A DNA stretch of 64,000 nt from Engraulis encrasicolus (taxonomy: Eukaryota > Chordata > Actinopteri > Clupeiformes > Engraulidae): contig NW_026945786.1 of the NCBI RefSeq assembly GCF_034702125.1, positions 37,501-101,500 of the forward strand, in the 5' to 3' direction. The position numbers were made by a program, and so were the translations under genes. The notes below the pieces were generated by a model. The model was given only the letters and a program-made list of their open reading frames with translations, did not search any database and was not told the origin of the DNA. Shown in pieces: positions 45,629 to 56,820 of the stretch; position 1 is the first letter of the stretch, and the number at the start of each line of letters is the position of its first letter.

Positions 45629-47049
45629 CAAAGCGGATTCCAAAAAAGTTGGGACACTTTGTATTATGTGAATAAAATCAAAATGCTGGCATTTTCAAAA
45701 CATCTAATATGTTAATAAGGTAGAGCATTATGTACAGACAACATATCAGTTGTTAAAGTCGAGCAGAATTATTGTTTTGAGGTAATTATGTGATAATTTC
45801 AAATTTCACCCTTGCAACAAATCCCAAAAAAGTTGGGATAGGGCCAATAAAATGCGTTTTATATTGGATAAGACTAAACACAACACAAGGAATGAGACTG
45901 AACAGTTAAATACTTTCACTGTTGGCATAATTTTATTCAAAAATTAGATATTTTGATATGCGAGACATGATTTCAGCAGCTCAACTGATAGGTGTGCTCT
46001 TCAACTTGTTTACCTTTTTGTTATGCTTATTATGTGGCATATCCTGACTGCAAGAAAACAATTTTGTGACCTGTTTACTCCTATGATGGAACCACACTCT
46101 TGGAACATAGTAGAGATTGACATTTGCCGCCATTGTGGGGTAATATCTAAAGGCGGTGCTCCAAAATATAATGCCTTGGTAGCTATGTTTGCTGTTTAAA
46201 GTCTGTATGTATCATTCAACCTTCATTTTAATGCTCTACATGAGTAAGAAGACCCTAACCAAGTCACCTCTGTACCCCTTTACCATCATATATGCTGTCT
46301 TTCAGATTGACCACTAAATCAAGTCGAAGTATTCATTTTCTATATAACCTGGAGGGTGCATGACTCCATAATTTTCAAAAAGGATTCAATATTTTCCATT
46401 CTGTAATCAGAGGACAGTTTCACATGTCTACTAGGTCCATAGAATGAGCCTTTCCGCACACAACACGGTTTAATGTCTGCATCATGTGCATTAATCAAGT
46501 GTTGTGTTTATGGTCATTTTTTCGAGAGCTGTCATTGTTGGAGTGTCATAGTTTGCTTATTTACCACGAGTATGTCATGATCTCATAACTCGTGCAATGA
46601 TACACAGAACTTTATATTACGGAAATATGCCTTATATACCTGCAATTTTGATAATTCAATCTTTCTGTGTAATAGATAAGTAATTAGTCCCTCAAAATCT
46701 TCGCTGCTGAGTGCCACAGCCTCTATGTGATGGTATTTTATTTGTGCATTCATATTTGCAGCCAATATAGTTCCTTTTAAAATATTCTTCCTTGTGTAAT
46801 TTTTAGAATTATCCAACTATTACAACATGTTTTGGCCCTGTCCCAACTTTTTTGAGATTTGTTGCATGGGTCAAATTTTAAATGATCACATAATTACCTC
46901 AAAACAATAATTCTGCTCGACTTTAACAACTGATATGTTGTCTGTACATAATGCTCTACCTTATTAACATATTAGATGTTTTGAAAATGCCAGCATTTTG
47001 ATTTTATTCACAAAATACAAAGTGTCCCAACTTTTTTGGAATCTGCTTG
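45629..47049. mobile_element. DNA transposon with about 220-bp inverted repeats, copy 2
   Basis: Near-identical to 13480-14902 and in the same orientation; TA on both sides (45627-45628, 47050-47051). Two internal segments differ between copies: around 46495-46525 and around 46675-46715. Confidence 0.9.
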
Positions 47050-47249
47050 TAGATATGGTTAAGTGATTTTTGGTCAGACATACCTGTCAGAAAACAGTTG
47101 CCATAGCAACAGAAAAAAATGATAAACCTAATCTTTCGGTACCTAACTGTAGCCAACTAAATTTTAGGGAAAGTCACAAAGTTTCGTAGTCATCGCTTAA
47201 GTCGTTAAGGAATTATACGACACCAAAGTTGGTGCGGGCCCACATCCAG

Positions 47250-47581
47250 ACTCCAGGACTTCCTATTGCTTCCAAACCCACACTCACGTCCATCTCCTTT
47301 CCTGCTGATGCTTTTACATGACACTGCTATACCAACCCAACCACTCCACTCGACCTCCCAGTAGCAGCGTGCATAGTCTGCATACACACCCTCTCTACAC
47401 AGCACCTGATACCATTGGCCGTCAAATCTGTCTGGATGATCAGGGGGCGCCTGTTCCTCAGGTCTCGGCTGCAGCCCCCTCCCCCCACCAGGCCACCAGG
47501 CCCCCAGGACCTCCCTGTTACCCTCAGGCACACGGAGACATGGGTGGGCTGTGTTCGGGTCCAGAGTGAAGTGACAGGAAT
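47250..47581 (-). pseudogene. ftr: FTR-B exon 6: B30.2 domain, truncated
   Basis: Acceptor CCATCAG precedes 47581. It reads SCHFTLDPNTAHPCLRVPEG, an unusual Gly/Pro-rich insert (WWPGGGRGLQPRPEEQAP), then DHPDRFD, RCYWEVEWSG and GVYADYARCYWEV-type core sequence. Homology to FTR-A and FTR-C stops after KSWSL near 47250, where transposon-related DNA begins; the second half of SPRY is missing. The remaining frame runs to a stop at 47205. The domain cannot fold normally. Its phase still fits exon 5. Confidence 0.82.
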
Positions 47582-47619
47582 CTGATGGAGGACAAGACAC
47601 AGGACACAAATAGGTTTTC

Positions 47620-47956
<337 letters not shown>

Positions 47957-48029
47957 ACTACAGTATAAGGTTAAGAGACAGGAGTCTGCTGTTACACGAA
48001 CATGAGGAGAACGGCTAATTGACACAGAC

Positions 48030-48098
48030 GTGTATGTGTGTGTGTGTGTATGTGAGAGTTTGTGTGTGTGTGTGTGTGTGTGTTTGTGTGTGTGTGAA

Positions 48099-48156
<58 letters not shown>

Positions 48157-48170
48157 CATGTGATAGAGAA
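48030..48170. repeat. (GT)n then (GA)n compound array
   Basis: Low-complexity GT/GA tract in the same FTR-B intron, close to the exon 5c donor. Confidence 0.95.
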
Positions 48171-48210
48171 AGAGAGTGTATGTGTGCATGTGTGCCTCAA
48201 CTCAACTCAC

Positions 48211-48447
48211 ACTTTAAGAAGTCCTCTCTAGTCACTGGTTCGAGTCCTCCAGGGTCTTCTCTAGTCACTGGTTCGAGTCCTCCAGGGTCCTCTCTAGTCA
48301 CTGGTTCAGGTTCAGGGTCAGGTCCAGGGTGAGTGATCATATGACAAAGTGACACCACACAAGCCCATACACACACATACACAGACACACACAGCATCGT
48401 CCTCATCACAATCCACATCCGCACCCACGTTGTTGGGGCAGCATCTC
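48211..48447 (-). CDS. ftr: FTR-B exon 5c: hydrophobic segment plus repeated EPVTRED linker
   Basis: 237 bases, phase 1 at both ends. Acceptor TTTCACAG precedes 48447; donor GTGAGTTGAG follows 48211. In the phase set by exon 4 it reads GDAAPTTWVRMWIVMRTM, then the apolar run LCVSVYVCVWACVVSLCHM, then HPGPDPEP, EPVTREDPGGL twice, and EPVTREDFLK. It is paralogous to FTR-A exon 5 (same GDAA start, same apolar stretch, same linker). The apolar run could be a membrane helix. The 33-base tandem repeat lengthens the linker without shifting the frame. No transcript evidence is available. Confidence 0.65.
48217..48315 (-). repeat. In-frame 33-bp coding minisatellite
   Basis: Three units built on CTCTAGTCACTGGTTC, each 33 bases apart, inside exon 5c. 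Each encodes EPVTRED followed by PGGL or the terminal FL. Confidence 0.85.
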
Positions 48448-48563
48448 CTGTGAAACAGACATGTGGGTCAAAGACGTGATCCCACTATTCTGTGTTCCTA
48501 TGATTTGTTTTAGTACATTTGTAGGAAAGGGCACTGCCCTGGCTCCCAGTATGCTTCAAAATA

Positions 48564-48585
48564 TTTTATTATTATTATTACTACC

Positions 48586-48616
<31 letters not shown>
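48564..48616. repeat. (ATT)n
   Basis: Trinucleotide array. Confidence 0.93.
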
Positions 48617-48617
<1 letters not shown>

Positions 48618-48644
48618 GGGCTAGGACTCGATATCACAGAAAAA

Positions 48645-48702
48645 AAATCCGTGTCCAGGAGCACAGCGTTTTGGCAAAATCCGTGCTCCTGGACACGGAT
48701 TT
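48645..48702. repeat. Perfect 20-bp hairpin
   Basis: AAATCCGTGTCCAGGAGCAC at 48645-48664 and its exact complement at 48683-48702, with an 18-base loop; a third partial copy starts near 48709. Confidence 0.9.
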
Positions 48703-48902
48703 CCTGTCATCCGTGTCCAGGAACACGGAATTCTGGAGATCATGTTGGTTCGGAGCCACCGCCTCGCCATTAACTTTGTGTAACCGGTCACCTCGTTGGT
48801 CGTTATCCCCTTACCCATATAGCATGTGTTGATGGTAGTTTTGAAGGTAGTTTATGTTTTTTCTGAAAGCTGCAGTAGCTGTTTTAAATCATTGACGCCT
48901 AA

Positions 48903-49222
48903 CCGCAGAGATACACCAGCGGCGACGCGATTCAAGCGACAGAGTGTAGCAGCAAGCGATACGAGAGATTGAGGAGACTAGAGTATGTCCGTACAGGCAG
49001 AAGGCAAAGCATTCAAGCATTCCCATTGGCTGTGGTAACTGACCTCTATACAGTCATTGGCTGTCGCGGCTTGTCGCCGAACCGCGTTATAAAAAGTTGA
49101 AAAGATTTCAACTTCAAATTGTCGCGCTCGTCGCGCAAATCGCTCTAGTCTCTCGACTCAATACAAAGTCAATTACTTCCGTCGCTCGACTCGCTCAGAT
49201 CGCCGCTGGTGTATCTCTGCGG
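48903..49222. mobile_element. PIF/Harbinger-like MITE
   Basis: Exact inverted ends CCGCAGAGATACACCAGCGG and CCGCTGGTGTATCTCTGCGG (running to 23 bp), flanked by TAA on both sides, the 3-bp target of PIF/Harbinger. 320 bp. Confidence 0.85.
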
Positions 49223-49225
49223 TAA

Positions 49226-50285
49226 GGCTCCTGCAAAAAAAGGGTGCTGAATGCTTGAGCCCTTTTTAAGAAAAGCTGCCCTCAGCCTATAAAAACCTAA
49301 ATATCTCAGCTTCTGAAGCACATAAAATATGCACAAAGTTCCATTTAAACGCTAAGGTCAGATTAGACTTCTGCAACTGCGCTCGTCAAAACTCGCGTGG
49401 GAGTGGCCACGAACCAACATTGTATTCATGCATCCGCGAGTTCTGCGAGGTCAGAGGTCTCGTCGCAATTGCGCGATTACTTTCACTACATTGTAAGCAC
49501 TGCGGTCATTATTAAGCAATGTTGCTTTCTATCCCGGTTAGCTAGGTATTTTCACACAAATTGCAAAGGCAATGCACTGGTATCATTATTTGACATACCC
49601 AGTCTGTTTTCACGGGCAGAAAATGCAAGCATGTAAAGACAGTTGATTCTGCCGATGTGTGTTTACATTCGGTGGAGGAACGGTAGTAAAACTGCAGGCA
49701 TTGTGCCACAAGTGTTCAACTGATGCATTGTTTGTTATTTAGCTTGTAGCTTCGTGTATTTACACACATTTACACACAAGGCATTAATATAGTTTTTAAC
49801 AGAATTCAGCTCTGCTCTCGCAAACTACTGGCATTGCGCTGCCACAAGAACAGAACAAGGAAGTAGCGAGACGACCAATCATAGCGCCGTTTTGTCTGCG
49901 TACTCCGCGTCCGTCCGACGGATAGTTAGAATTTTTTCGAGGCGCTCGACGACGGGCGCAGAGCCTCTGAGAGGGGGGCGTGGACTCGCACAGACAGAAA
50001 ACGGACGGACGCAGAGGCTATGCGTCCGAAGCATAAATCTAGCTTAAGACCCTCATCTTTCATTATAATGTGTTCATTCATGTCAAACAAACTGAGATGT
50101 TTAATAAAGTTGTCTCAAATCTCATCAGCCTGAATGTTGCGTAATGCATCTCCAGGCGCCAGGGCCAATGTTGCACAACGCAACATCAGGCATCAATGGG
50201 TTAAATTGCAACACCAGCCTGAATTCACAGAAACTGCAGAAGTTGCTTGAACATATCACAATATGGCAAAATCCTAGAAGGTCTG
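49226..50285. other. FTR-B intron, possible GC-rich MITE at 49358-50046
   Basis: AAGGTCAGATTAGACTT near 49358 is weakly mirrored by AAATCTAGCTTAAG at 50034-50047. Sequence just inside both ends is rich in CGTCCG/GCGC motifs. Otherwise no feature. Confidence 0.35.
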
Positions 50286-50300
50286 ATAATTCACCTGAAG

Positions 50301-50419
<119 letters not shown>

Positions 50420-50425
50420 CCTTAC

Positions 50426-50461
50426 GGTCTTCTCTTCTGACTGGAGGATCATGATCAGTAT
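50426..50461 (-). CDS. ftr: FTR-B exon 5b: short polar linker (candidate)
   Basis: 36 bases between acceptor TATGCAG and donor GTAAGG. Phase 1 at both ends, so it can replace or join the other exon 5 versions without a shift. In that phase it encodes DTDHDPPVRRED, which resembles the EPVTRED linker. It is short and has no further support, so it may be a decayed exon. Confidence 0.4.
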
Positions 50462-50493
50462 CTGCATACCAACACATGCAGAAAAAAACATTC

Positions 50494-50753
50494 GGTAACA
50501 CTTTATTTTAGGGATACATCTATAAGCACGAATACATACAATGTTAAAGTATGCATGAGTAGGCATGTACTAAGCAAACGCTAAGGCCTACTAGGTCCTT
50601 ACTAAGGTTAAATTGGTTATAAATCTCTTATTGTGCATGAGGAATACATGCCTAACAAATGATTGATTTTGCTTTGTACATGCCTTATAATTTACATCAG
50701 GCACATTGTATGTATTAGTGCTAATAGATGTATCCCTGAAATAAAGTGTTACC
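50494..50753. mobile_element. hAT-type MITE, copy A
   Basis: Inverted ends GGTAACACTTTATTTTAGGG and CCCTGAAATAAAGTGTTACC, with an exact 8-bp AAACATTC duplication (50486-50493, 50754-50761). Confidence 0.9.
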
Positions 50754-50875
50754 AAACATTCAACCACGGGCATCTCACATCCAGTAACTAAGAACAACTG
50801 CAAACTTTCCAGCCATGAACACAGCTCTGTGTCATTTATAGCGGTGCTCAGGCCTGGAATTCTGTCATGTTAGGG

Positions 50876-50975
50876 GCAAGGCCACTTGAGAGGGCATCAG
50901 AGAGGGCATCAAGGCCACTTGAGAGGGCATCAAGGCCACTTGAGAGGGCATCAGAGAGGGCATCAAGGCCACTGT
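50876..50975. repeat. 21-bp minisatellite
   Basis: Units AAGGCCACTTGAGAGGGCATC, with some units carrying an extra AGAGAGGGCATC. Confidence 0.85.
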
Positions 50976-51260
50976 GGCCTTATGACAAATATTTTTTCAA
51001 GGACACAAGGCCAAAGTGGGAGGGCACGAGGGCCATGGCTTTCATTGTTGACTAGGGGCGAGTGCTTTAGCACCACCTTGTCCCTATCTGTGCACGCCTA
51101 TGTGGGTGTTGCAGGTGCTAGTCAACAATTAAAAGTCATGTCGACAAAAATTCATAGTCAACATCATGAACTAATTGTTGCAGTCCAAGACAATATTCAT
51201 TTAGATCTACTCTATCTGTGATCTGTGTCTTTTCGTTCACAAATACTAGACTATCTGTCC

Positions 51261-51262
<2 letters not shown>

Positions 51263-51320
<58 letters not shown>
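51263..51320. repeat. (CT)n beside exon 5a donor
   Basis: Pure CT array; (GA)n on the transcribed strand, immediately after the exon 5a donor. Confidence 0.97.
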
Positions 51321-51323
<3 letters not shown>

Positions 51324-51331
51324 CAACTCAC

Positions 51332-51403
51332 CCTGTAAGAAGTCTTCTCTGGCCACTGGTTCAGCAGTAGGAGCCTGGTCATCGGTCTGGTCACTCTCCA
51401 TGT
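51332..51403 (-). CDS. ftr: FTR-B exon 5a: short polar linker
   Basis: 72 bases, phase 1 at both ends, between acceptor ATCTCCCCAG and donor GTGAGTTGG. It encodes DMESDQTDDQAPTA and then EPVARED with FLQ, the same terminal linker as FTR-A exon 5, but with an acidic polar stretch in place of the apolar run. It is 379 bases from exon 4. It would give a soluble version of the protein. Confidence 0.65.
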
Positions 51404-51449
51404 CTGGGGAGATTTTCTCATTATTTGCTGTTTTGAGATAAAGAACAAT

Positions 51450-51687
51450 GGTAACACTTTATTTTAGGGATGCATCTATTAGCACTAATACATACAATGG
51501 TAATGCCATAAGTACGGTAAGTAAGGTTAAATTGGTAATAAATCCCTTATTGTGCATGAACAAGACATTTGCGAATACATGCATAACACATGTTTGATTT
51601 TGCTTTGTACATGCCTTACAAGTTACTTATACAGGAACATTGTATGTATTAGTGCTAATAGATGTATCCCTAAAATAAAGTGTTACC
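51450..51687. mobile_element. hAT-type MITE, copy B
   Basis: Same family as 50494-50753, ends GGTAACACTTTATTTTAGGG and TAAAATAAAGTGTTACC. Flanks AGAACAAT and CGAACAAC agree at 6 of 8 positions. It lies between FTR-B exons 4 and 5a. Confidence 0.87.
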
Positions 51688-51781
51688 CGAACAACATACG
51701 GTAGAACATTGTGAAATACACAACTGATGAATAACTTATTGAGTGTGATTCTGAGTAGTAGCATTTTAATGTTTGACCAAC

Positions 51782-51917
51782 CTGCTGCAGATATAGTGAC
51801 TATCTCCTGCCTGGAGATGAAGTCAGGTTCTTCCTCCAGGGGCTCAGAGAAGTGGCTTTGGCTGAATACCGATTGGGCCACATCACTGCATGGATCACCA
51901 GCCATGGGCACCATGTT
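51782..51917 (-). CDS. ftr: FTR-B exon 4
   Basis: 136 bases, phase 0 in and phase 1 out, with acceptor TCTGTGCAG and donor GTTGGT at the same places as FTR-A exon 4. Encodes NMVPMAGDPCSDVAQSVF, SQSHFSEPLEEEPDFISR and QEIVTISAA. Compared with FTR-A it lacks 33 bases in frame, removing part of the helix. No coiled-coil exons (2 and 3) are found between it and the FTR-B RING exon 4.9 kb upstream; transposons fill that space. Confidence 0.72.
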
Positions 51918-52076
51918 CTGCACAGACACCATTGGTAGAAAACTTGGAATTCAGAGTTTTATTACAAAGAACACAGTATTAAGGGGGTTGTTGGGGAGGG
52001 TTTGCGAGGAGGCTGTGGATTGAATGAATGTATTGTGCTTTAACATATTGTCTTGTATTGTTTGAATTGTTCAGAT

Positions 52077-52077
<1 letters not shown>

Positions 52078-52107
<30 letters not shown>
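52078..52107. repeat. (AAAT)n
   Basis: Short tetranucleotide array. Confidence 0.9.
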
Positions 52108-52289
52108 TTAACCGATGAGTCAAAAGGGAAAGTAAACAGAGGAAACAACACAGGTAACGCATATGATTAATAAAATGTAGATCTGTGCACTGTGTAGATT
52201 TTTTTGTGTTTTTCCGTCACAGTCTAACTACCTCATTAGTTGCAATGGAGTAAATTGTGTATCAACTACTGAATTCAATATCATATAAG

Positions 52290-52590
52290 CCCATTGGGAA
52301 ACTCCAACTCCCATTGTCATTGTGACACAGCACTCCACAGCACACAAGTGAACACTGCACACAACGAAATTGCATTTATGCCTCACCCGTGCAAGGGGGC
52401 AGCCCTCAGTGGCGCCCCATGGGGAGCAGTGCGGTGGGACGGTATCATGCTCAGGGTACCTCGGTCATGGAGGAGGATGGGGGAGAGCACTGGTTGATTA
52501 CTCCCCCCACCAACCTGGCGGGTCGGGAGTCGAACCGGCAACCTCTGGGATGCAAGTCTGACGCCCTAACCGCTCACCCATGACTGCCCC
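52290..52590 (-). mobile_element. tRNA-derived SINE, nearly full length
   Basis: On the minus strand the head runs GGGGCAGTCATGGGTGAGCGG-like with A box (GTGAGCGGTTAGGGC) and B box GGTTCGACTCC. The body follows and ends GTGTCACAATGACAATGGG. The tRNA-like head is clear; the family name is not assigned. Confidence 0.82.
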
Positions 52591-52811
52591 TGTATATACT
52601 TGTGTTGCATTTACACCATGAATTAACTTTTACCTTTGACACCTCTGTTTATGGGATAATTAAATGTGTTGTCCGCAGGTGACAATCAGAAAATATTCCC
52701 AGACAGGATGAACACCATGGGTTTTGGTTCATCCTTAACCCCTTAGCGCAGCACCTATGTTAATAACCTTACTGTCACCAAAATTGTAATATCAATGTCT
52801 TAATCTCTTAC

Positions 52812-53169
52812 TTAAAGGGACACTGTGTGAGATTTTTAGTTATTTATTTCCAGAATTCATGCTGCTCATTCACTAATGTTACCTTTTTCATGAATACTTA
52901 CCACCACCATCAAATTCATTATGACTGGGAAAAAAAACACTTTTCATACATGAAAAGGGGGGTCTTCTCCATGGTCCGCCATTTGGAATTTCCAAAAATA
53001 GCAATTTTAGCTGCAAAAACGACTCTACTTGCACCATACTAGAAAATATTTGTTAATTACTTAGTAAACTTTCGTGTAAAGATCAAATTTGGCAATACGC
53101 AGCCCAGTTTCAATGAGCAGCATAGTTGCAGTACCTTTTTTGACCATTTCCTGCACCGTGTCCCTTTAA
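52812..53169 (-). mobile_element. TTAA-type MITE, copy 3
   Basis: Ends AGGGACACTGTG and CACCGTGTCCCT with TTAA on both sides; opposite orientation to copies 1 and 2. Confidence 0.88.
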
Positions 53170-53229
53170 TGCTCTCTGCACTTTCATAGCAATGTTATGA
53201 TGTAGTTGAGTATTTTCAGCAAATAGTGA

Positions 53230-53850
53230 ATAGGCCCGCCGGTGACCCCATCTGCACTAAGAGACTATGGCCTCTCAGAGGCTTTGAAGAAGTTTGCAAC
53301 ACTTTGACTTTTTCAAGTACTGTATTTCAACTAACTGTAAACATCTATGCAAATGTGGCATATATGGTTATATTCTGAACAGCCTAACAAAAAAGAATTT
53401 GACAGTTAAGTGAATATAATGCAAACACGTTTTATTTAAATTGAGTGTAATCACAACTGTACAAAAAACTTGTTTTAGAGGTCTGCAATCAGTGCAAGAA
53501 AACATACTGTAGATATATCTAGCCAAGACTTTTGAAGTGTGTACCTTGTAAACAAAAGTAAAAAAGAGCATTTAGAAATGTTTTGTTGTTTCCTTACAAA
53601 GTGTGAAGAAGTAATTGTAAGTCAGGCCAGTTTCTCTGTTAGTTGAATACTACCGTAATTAGATGGACATGTAACACCTATGATGGCCCCCACCCCCTTG
53701 TCACTTTCCATGTGATAATTGTTATTATATATTTGAAAACTAGAAGTTTCAAGGTTTTTAATGGTGTCACTTATATATTTGAATGATACAAACTCACAGA
53801 GTTACAGATGTGTTGAGGACACATTTCACCGGTGACCCCATAGACCTCAG
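53230..53850 (-). mobile_element. Dispersed repeat related to 59234-59612
   Basis: GGCCTCTCAGAGGCTTT, AACTAACTGTAAACATCTAT and ACATATGG-type blocks match, in inverse orientation, sequence at 59490-59610. CCGGTGACCCCAT occurs at both ends as a direct repeat (53240 and 53830). Borders are approximate. Confidence 0.5.
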
Positions 53851-53853
53851 GTT

Positions 53854-54195
53854 GTTAAATGTGCACTGTGTAATATTTTTGTAGTTTATTTCCAGAATTC
53901 ATGCCGTCCTGACCATTGACAAATGCTAATTTTTAATGAGTATTTACCATCACCATCACATTTTAAGTATTCATTATGACTGGGAAAAGGGGGATCTTCT
54001 CCATGGTCCGCCATTTTGAATTTCCAGAAATAGCCATTTTTAGCTTCAAAAATGACTGTACTTGGGCCATGCTAGAAAATATTAGTTTATTACTTGGTAA
54101 ACTTTCATGAAAATATCAAATTTGGCAATAGACAACTCAGTTTCAATGAGCAGCATAGTTGCCATACCTATTTTGACCATTTCCTGCACAGTGTA
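53854..54195 (-). mobile_element. TTAA-type MITE, copy 4
   Basis: Same family and orientation as copy 3. Its ends have drifted (GTGCACTGTG, CACAGTGTACCT); only the upstream TTAA remains. Confidence 0.82.
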
Positions 54196-54207
54196 CCTCC
54201 CCCTCCC

Positions 54208-55995
54208 CAAACCTCCCCTTTATAAGCAAGGTACTAGAAAAAGTTGTATTTAAACAGCTTAATCAACATCTGGCTGGGAATGATATCTTGGAAATATTCC
54301 AATCAGGCTTTAGAGCCAACCATAGCACCGAAACAGCACTAACCAAAATAATAAGTGATCTTAGGCTCAGCACTGCCGCAAACAAAGTTTCAGCACTTAT
54401 CCTCCTCGACCTCAGTGCCGCCTTTGACACGATAGACCACAACATACTAATTGACCGCCTTGAATCTTGGGTAGGCTTGTCCGGTCACGTCTTAGAGTGG
54501 TTCAAAACATATATTACAGGAAGGCAGTTTTTTGTCACCATCGGAGAACACGTCTCCAACAAGTATGATGTGCCTTTCGGAGTTGCTCAGGGTAGTTGCT
54601 TGGGCCCTCTCCTCTTCTCTCTCTATATGTTGCCCCTGGGCTCCATCATCAGAGAGCACAATGTTGATTTTCATAGCTATGCCGATGACACTCAACTATA
54701 TATCTCTGTCGAGCCTAGCCAAACCACTGCCATTCATGCCTTGACTAAATGCATGTCTGCCATCACAGATTGGATGAACAGTAACTTCCTAAAATTAAAT
54801 GAAGATAAAACTGAAGTGTTGCTCATTGGGCCTAAGGAAAAACGTGCAAAGCTCCACTCAAGCCTAGGTGACCTATGCATGCACATTAAAGATAAGGTTA
54901 CTAGCCTAGGTGTGGTCATAGACTCGGATTTGAGCTTTGAGCCTCACATCAACAAGATAACAAAATCTGCTTTTTTCCATCTTAGAAATGTCAACAAAGT
55001 GCGCTGCTTGGCCCCCCGACAAGACGCTGAGAAACTTATTCATGCCTTTGTCACCAGTAGGATAGACTACTGCAATGCTCTCTTCTCTGGTCTCCCAAAA
55101 AAATAATTGACAAATTGCAACTCATTCAAAATTCTGCGGCAAGAATCCTAACAAGAACCAGAATGAGAGAGCATATCTCTCCTGTCTTGGCAGACCTGCA
55201 CTGGTTACCTGTCTCATACAGAATCGACTTTAAGATTCTGCTCACAGTATTTAAAGCATTACATGGACTTGCCCCTAGTTATATCTCAGACATGCTCTCT
55301 TTTTATGCCCCTGCTCGAGCTCTCAGGTCCACTGATGCCAAGCTGCTAAGGACCCCCACCCCCCCGCAGAAGAAGATCGGCGACGCCGCATTTGCCTGCT
55401 ATGCGCCCAAGAGATGGAACGCCCTCCCCATCGAGATCCGATCAGCCACCTCCGTCGACTCCTTCAAGAAGCAGCTGAAGACCCACCTCTTCATCCTTGC
55501 CAACTCCTAGCTGCCAAGGCGTCATAGTGTCCCAGCTGCCGCAGCGCCCTTACTACTCGCAACCAGCCCTGGCAGGGGGCTCCCCTAGGTGGCCGCTGGT
55601 CTCTGCCTGAGGTTTCTTCCTGACTATAGGGGGTCTTTTTTTTCTCAGACTTCACTGAGCTTTTTTTCCCCCCTTACAAACTATGAATCAAGCGAAAGGG
55701 AGTTTTTCCTCACCCCTGATGCCACCAGGGGCCGCACCTGAGCGCCCAATCTCTGTGCGACTATCTATGACTTATGATAGGCCCAGCCACTATGGACCTT
55801 ACACATCTAAGAATCCTGGTCCTATCCTACGTTGACCTTATGACTCTACATTCTCTGTCTATCTCTTCTTCCTCTGCCTTCCTGCCTCTCCTCTATACCT
55901 CTCCTTTTAAATCTATCTCTAACAATGTTTTTTTTTTCCATTTGTTAAGCACTTTGAGTTACATGCCTTGTATGACACAGTGCTATACAAATACA

Positions 55996-56028
<33 letters not shown>
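54208..56028 (+). mobile_element. 5'-truncated L2-type LINE
   Basis: Starts inside RT near NLPFISKVLEKVVF and runs to a 3' UTR ending in an (ATT)n tail at about 55998-56026. It is bounded on both sides by TTAA-type MITEs. The 3' microsatellite tail is typical of L2-like elements. Confidence 0.87.
54209..55510 (+). pseudogene. L2-type LINE reverse transcriptase, one frameshift
   Basis: RT motifs in order: SGFRANHSTETALTKI, LLDLSAAFDTIDH (first catalytic Asp), GVAQGSCLGPLLFSLY, and YADDTQLYI (second catalytic pair). Then LKLNEDKTEVLLIG and the C-terminal NSAARILTRTRMREH, DLHWLPVSYRIDFKI and WNALPIEIRSA. A stop at 55104-55106 comes from loss of one A in the run at about 55097; the downstream part then reads on to 55510. 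The N-terminal endonuclease is absent by 5' truncation, so the copy is dead. Confidence 0.88.
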
Positions 56029-56378
56029 TTTAAAGGGACACTGTGTGAGATTTTTAGTTGTTTATTTCCAGAATCCATGCTACCCATTCAATAATGTTAC
56101 CTTTTCATGAATACTTCTCACCACCATCAAATTCTAAGTATTCATTATGACTGGAGAAAAAAAAAACATTTTTCTTACATGAAAAGGGGATCTTGAATTT
56201 CCAGAAATAGCCATTTTTAGCTTAAAAAATGACTGTACTTGGGCCATACTAGAAAATATTCATGTATTACTTAGTAAACTTTCATGAATAGATCAAATTT
56301 AGCAATAGGCAACACATTTTCGATGAGCAACATAGTTTAGTACCTTTTTTTGTCATTTCCTTCACAGTGTCCCTTTAA
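56029..56378 (-). mobile_element. TTAA-type MITE, copy 5
   Basis: AGGGACACTGTG and CACAGTGTCCCT ends with TTAA on each side, directly after the LINE's ATT tail. An internal stretch including the ATGGCGGACC core is deleted. Confidence 0.87.
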
Positions 56379-56820
56379 GAATTGAGTAAGACTGAACTTA
56401 ATTCCAATTTGGTAAGACGCAGTCAGAACCGGTCAACATCTCTCACAGCCTGGGGAGGTGTGCGAAAGAACAGACAACTTTGACACATTTTAAATGTTAA
56501 AGGAAAAAAATAAATGAATGGTGCTACAATTAAACAGGTCATTAAATAGGGTCCAATTGAGCTCTGAACTTGTAAATGACGTGGCACGTTATTGTCGTTC
56601 AGAGGCTGCACTGAAGTTGGCGTGTTAATGTTTTACAGAATGATAGACATTGGACCATTTGTCTAAGAAACACACTATACGTACCTCTACTATAAGGAAA
56701 AAGTCCCTCCATATTAAACATGGTTCTCATTACTTTGTACATTATTTAGTAAAGCTGAGCATAGAAAAAATAAACAATTAAAAATTACGTCCCCAAGTTA
56801 CGTGTAAGGCCCCAGCTTAC
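56379..56820. other. FTR-B intron 1, no coiled-coil exon seen
   Basis: No exon 2 or exon 3 equivalent and no clear repeat. Confidence 0.55.

Noticed and set aside
51932..56820. Hidden FTR-B coiled-coil exons 2 and 3
   Set aside because: I searched for minus-strand equivalents of EKELQELRKAVE and ERRCSEVTELIRAQEK and found none; the space is filled by a SINE, MITEs and a LINE.
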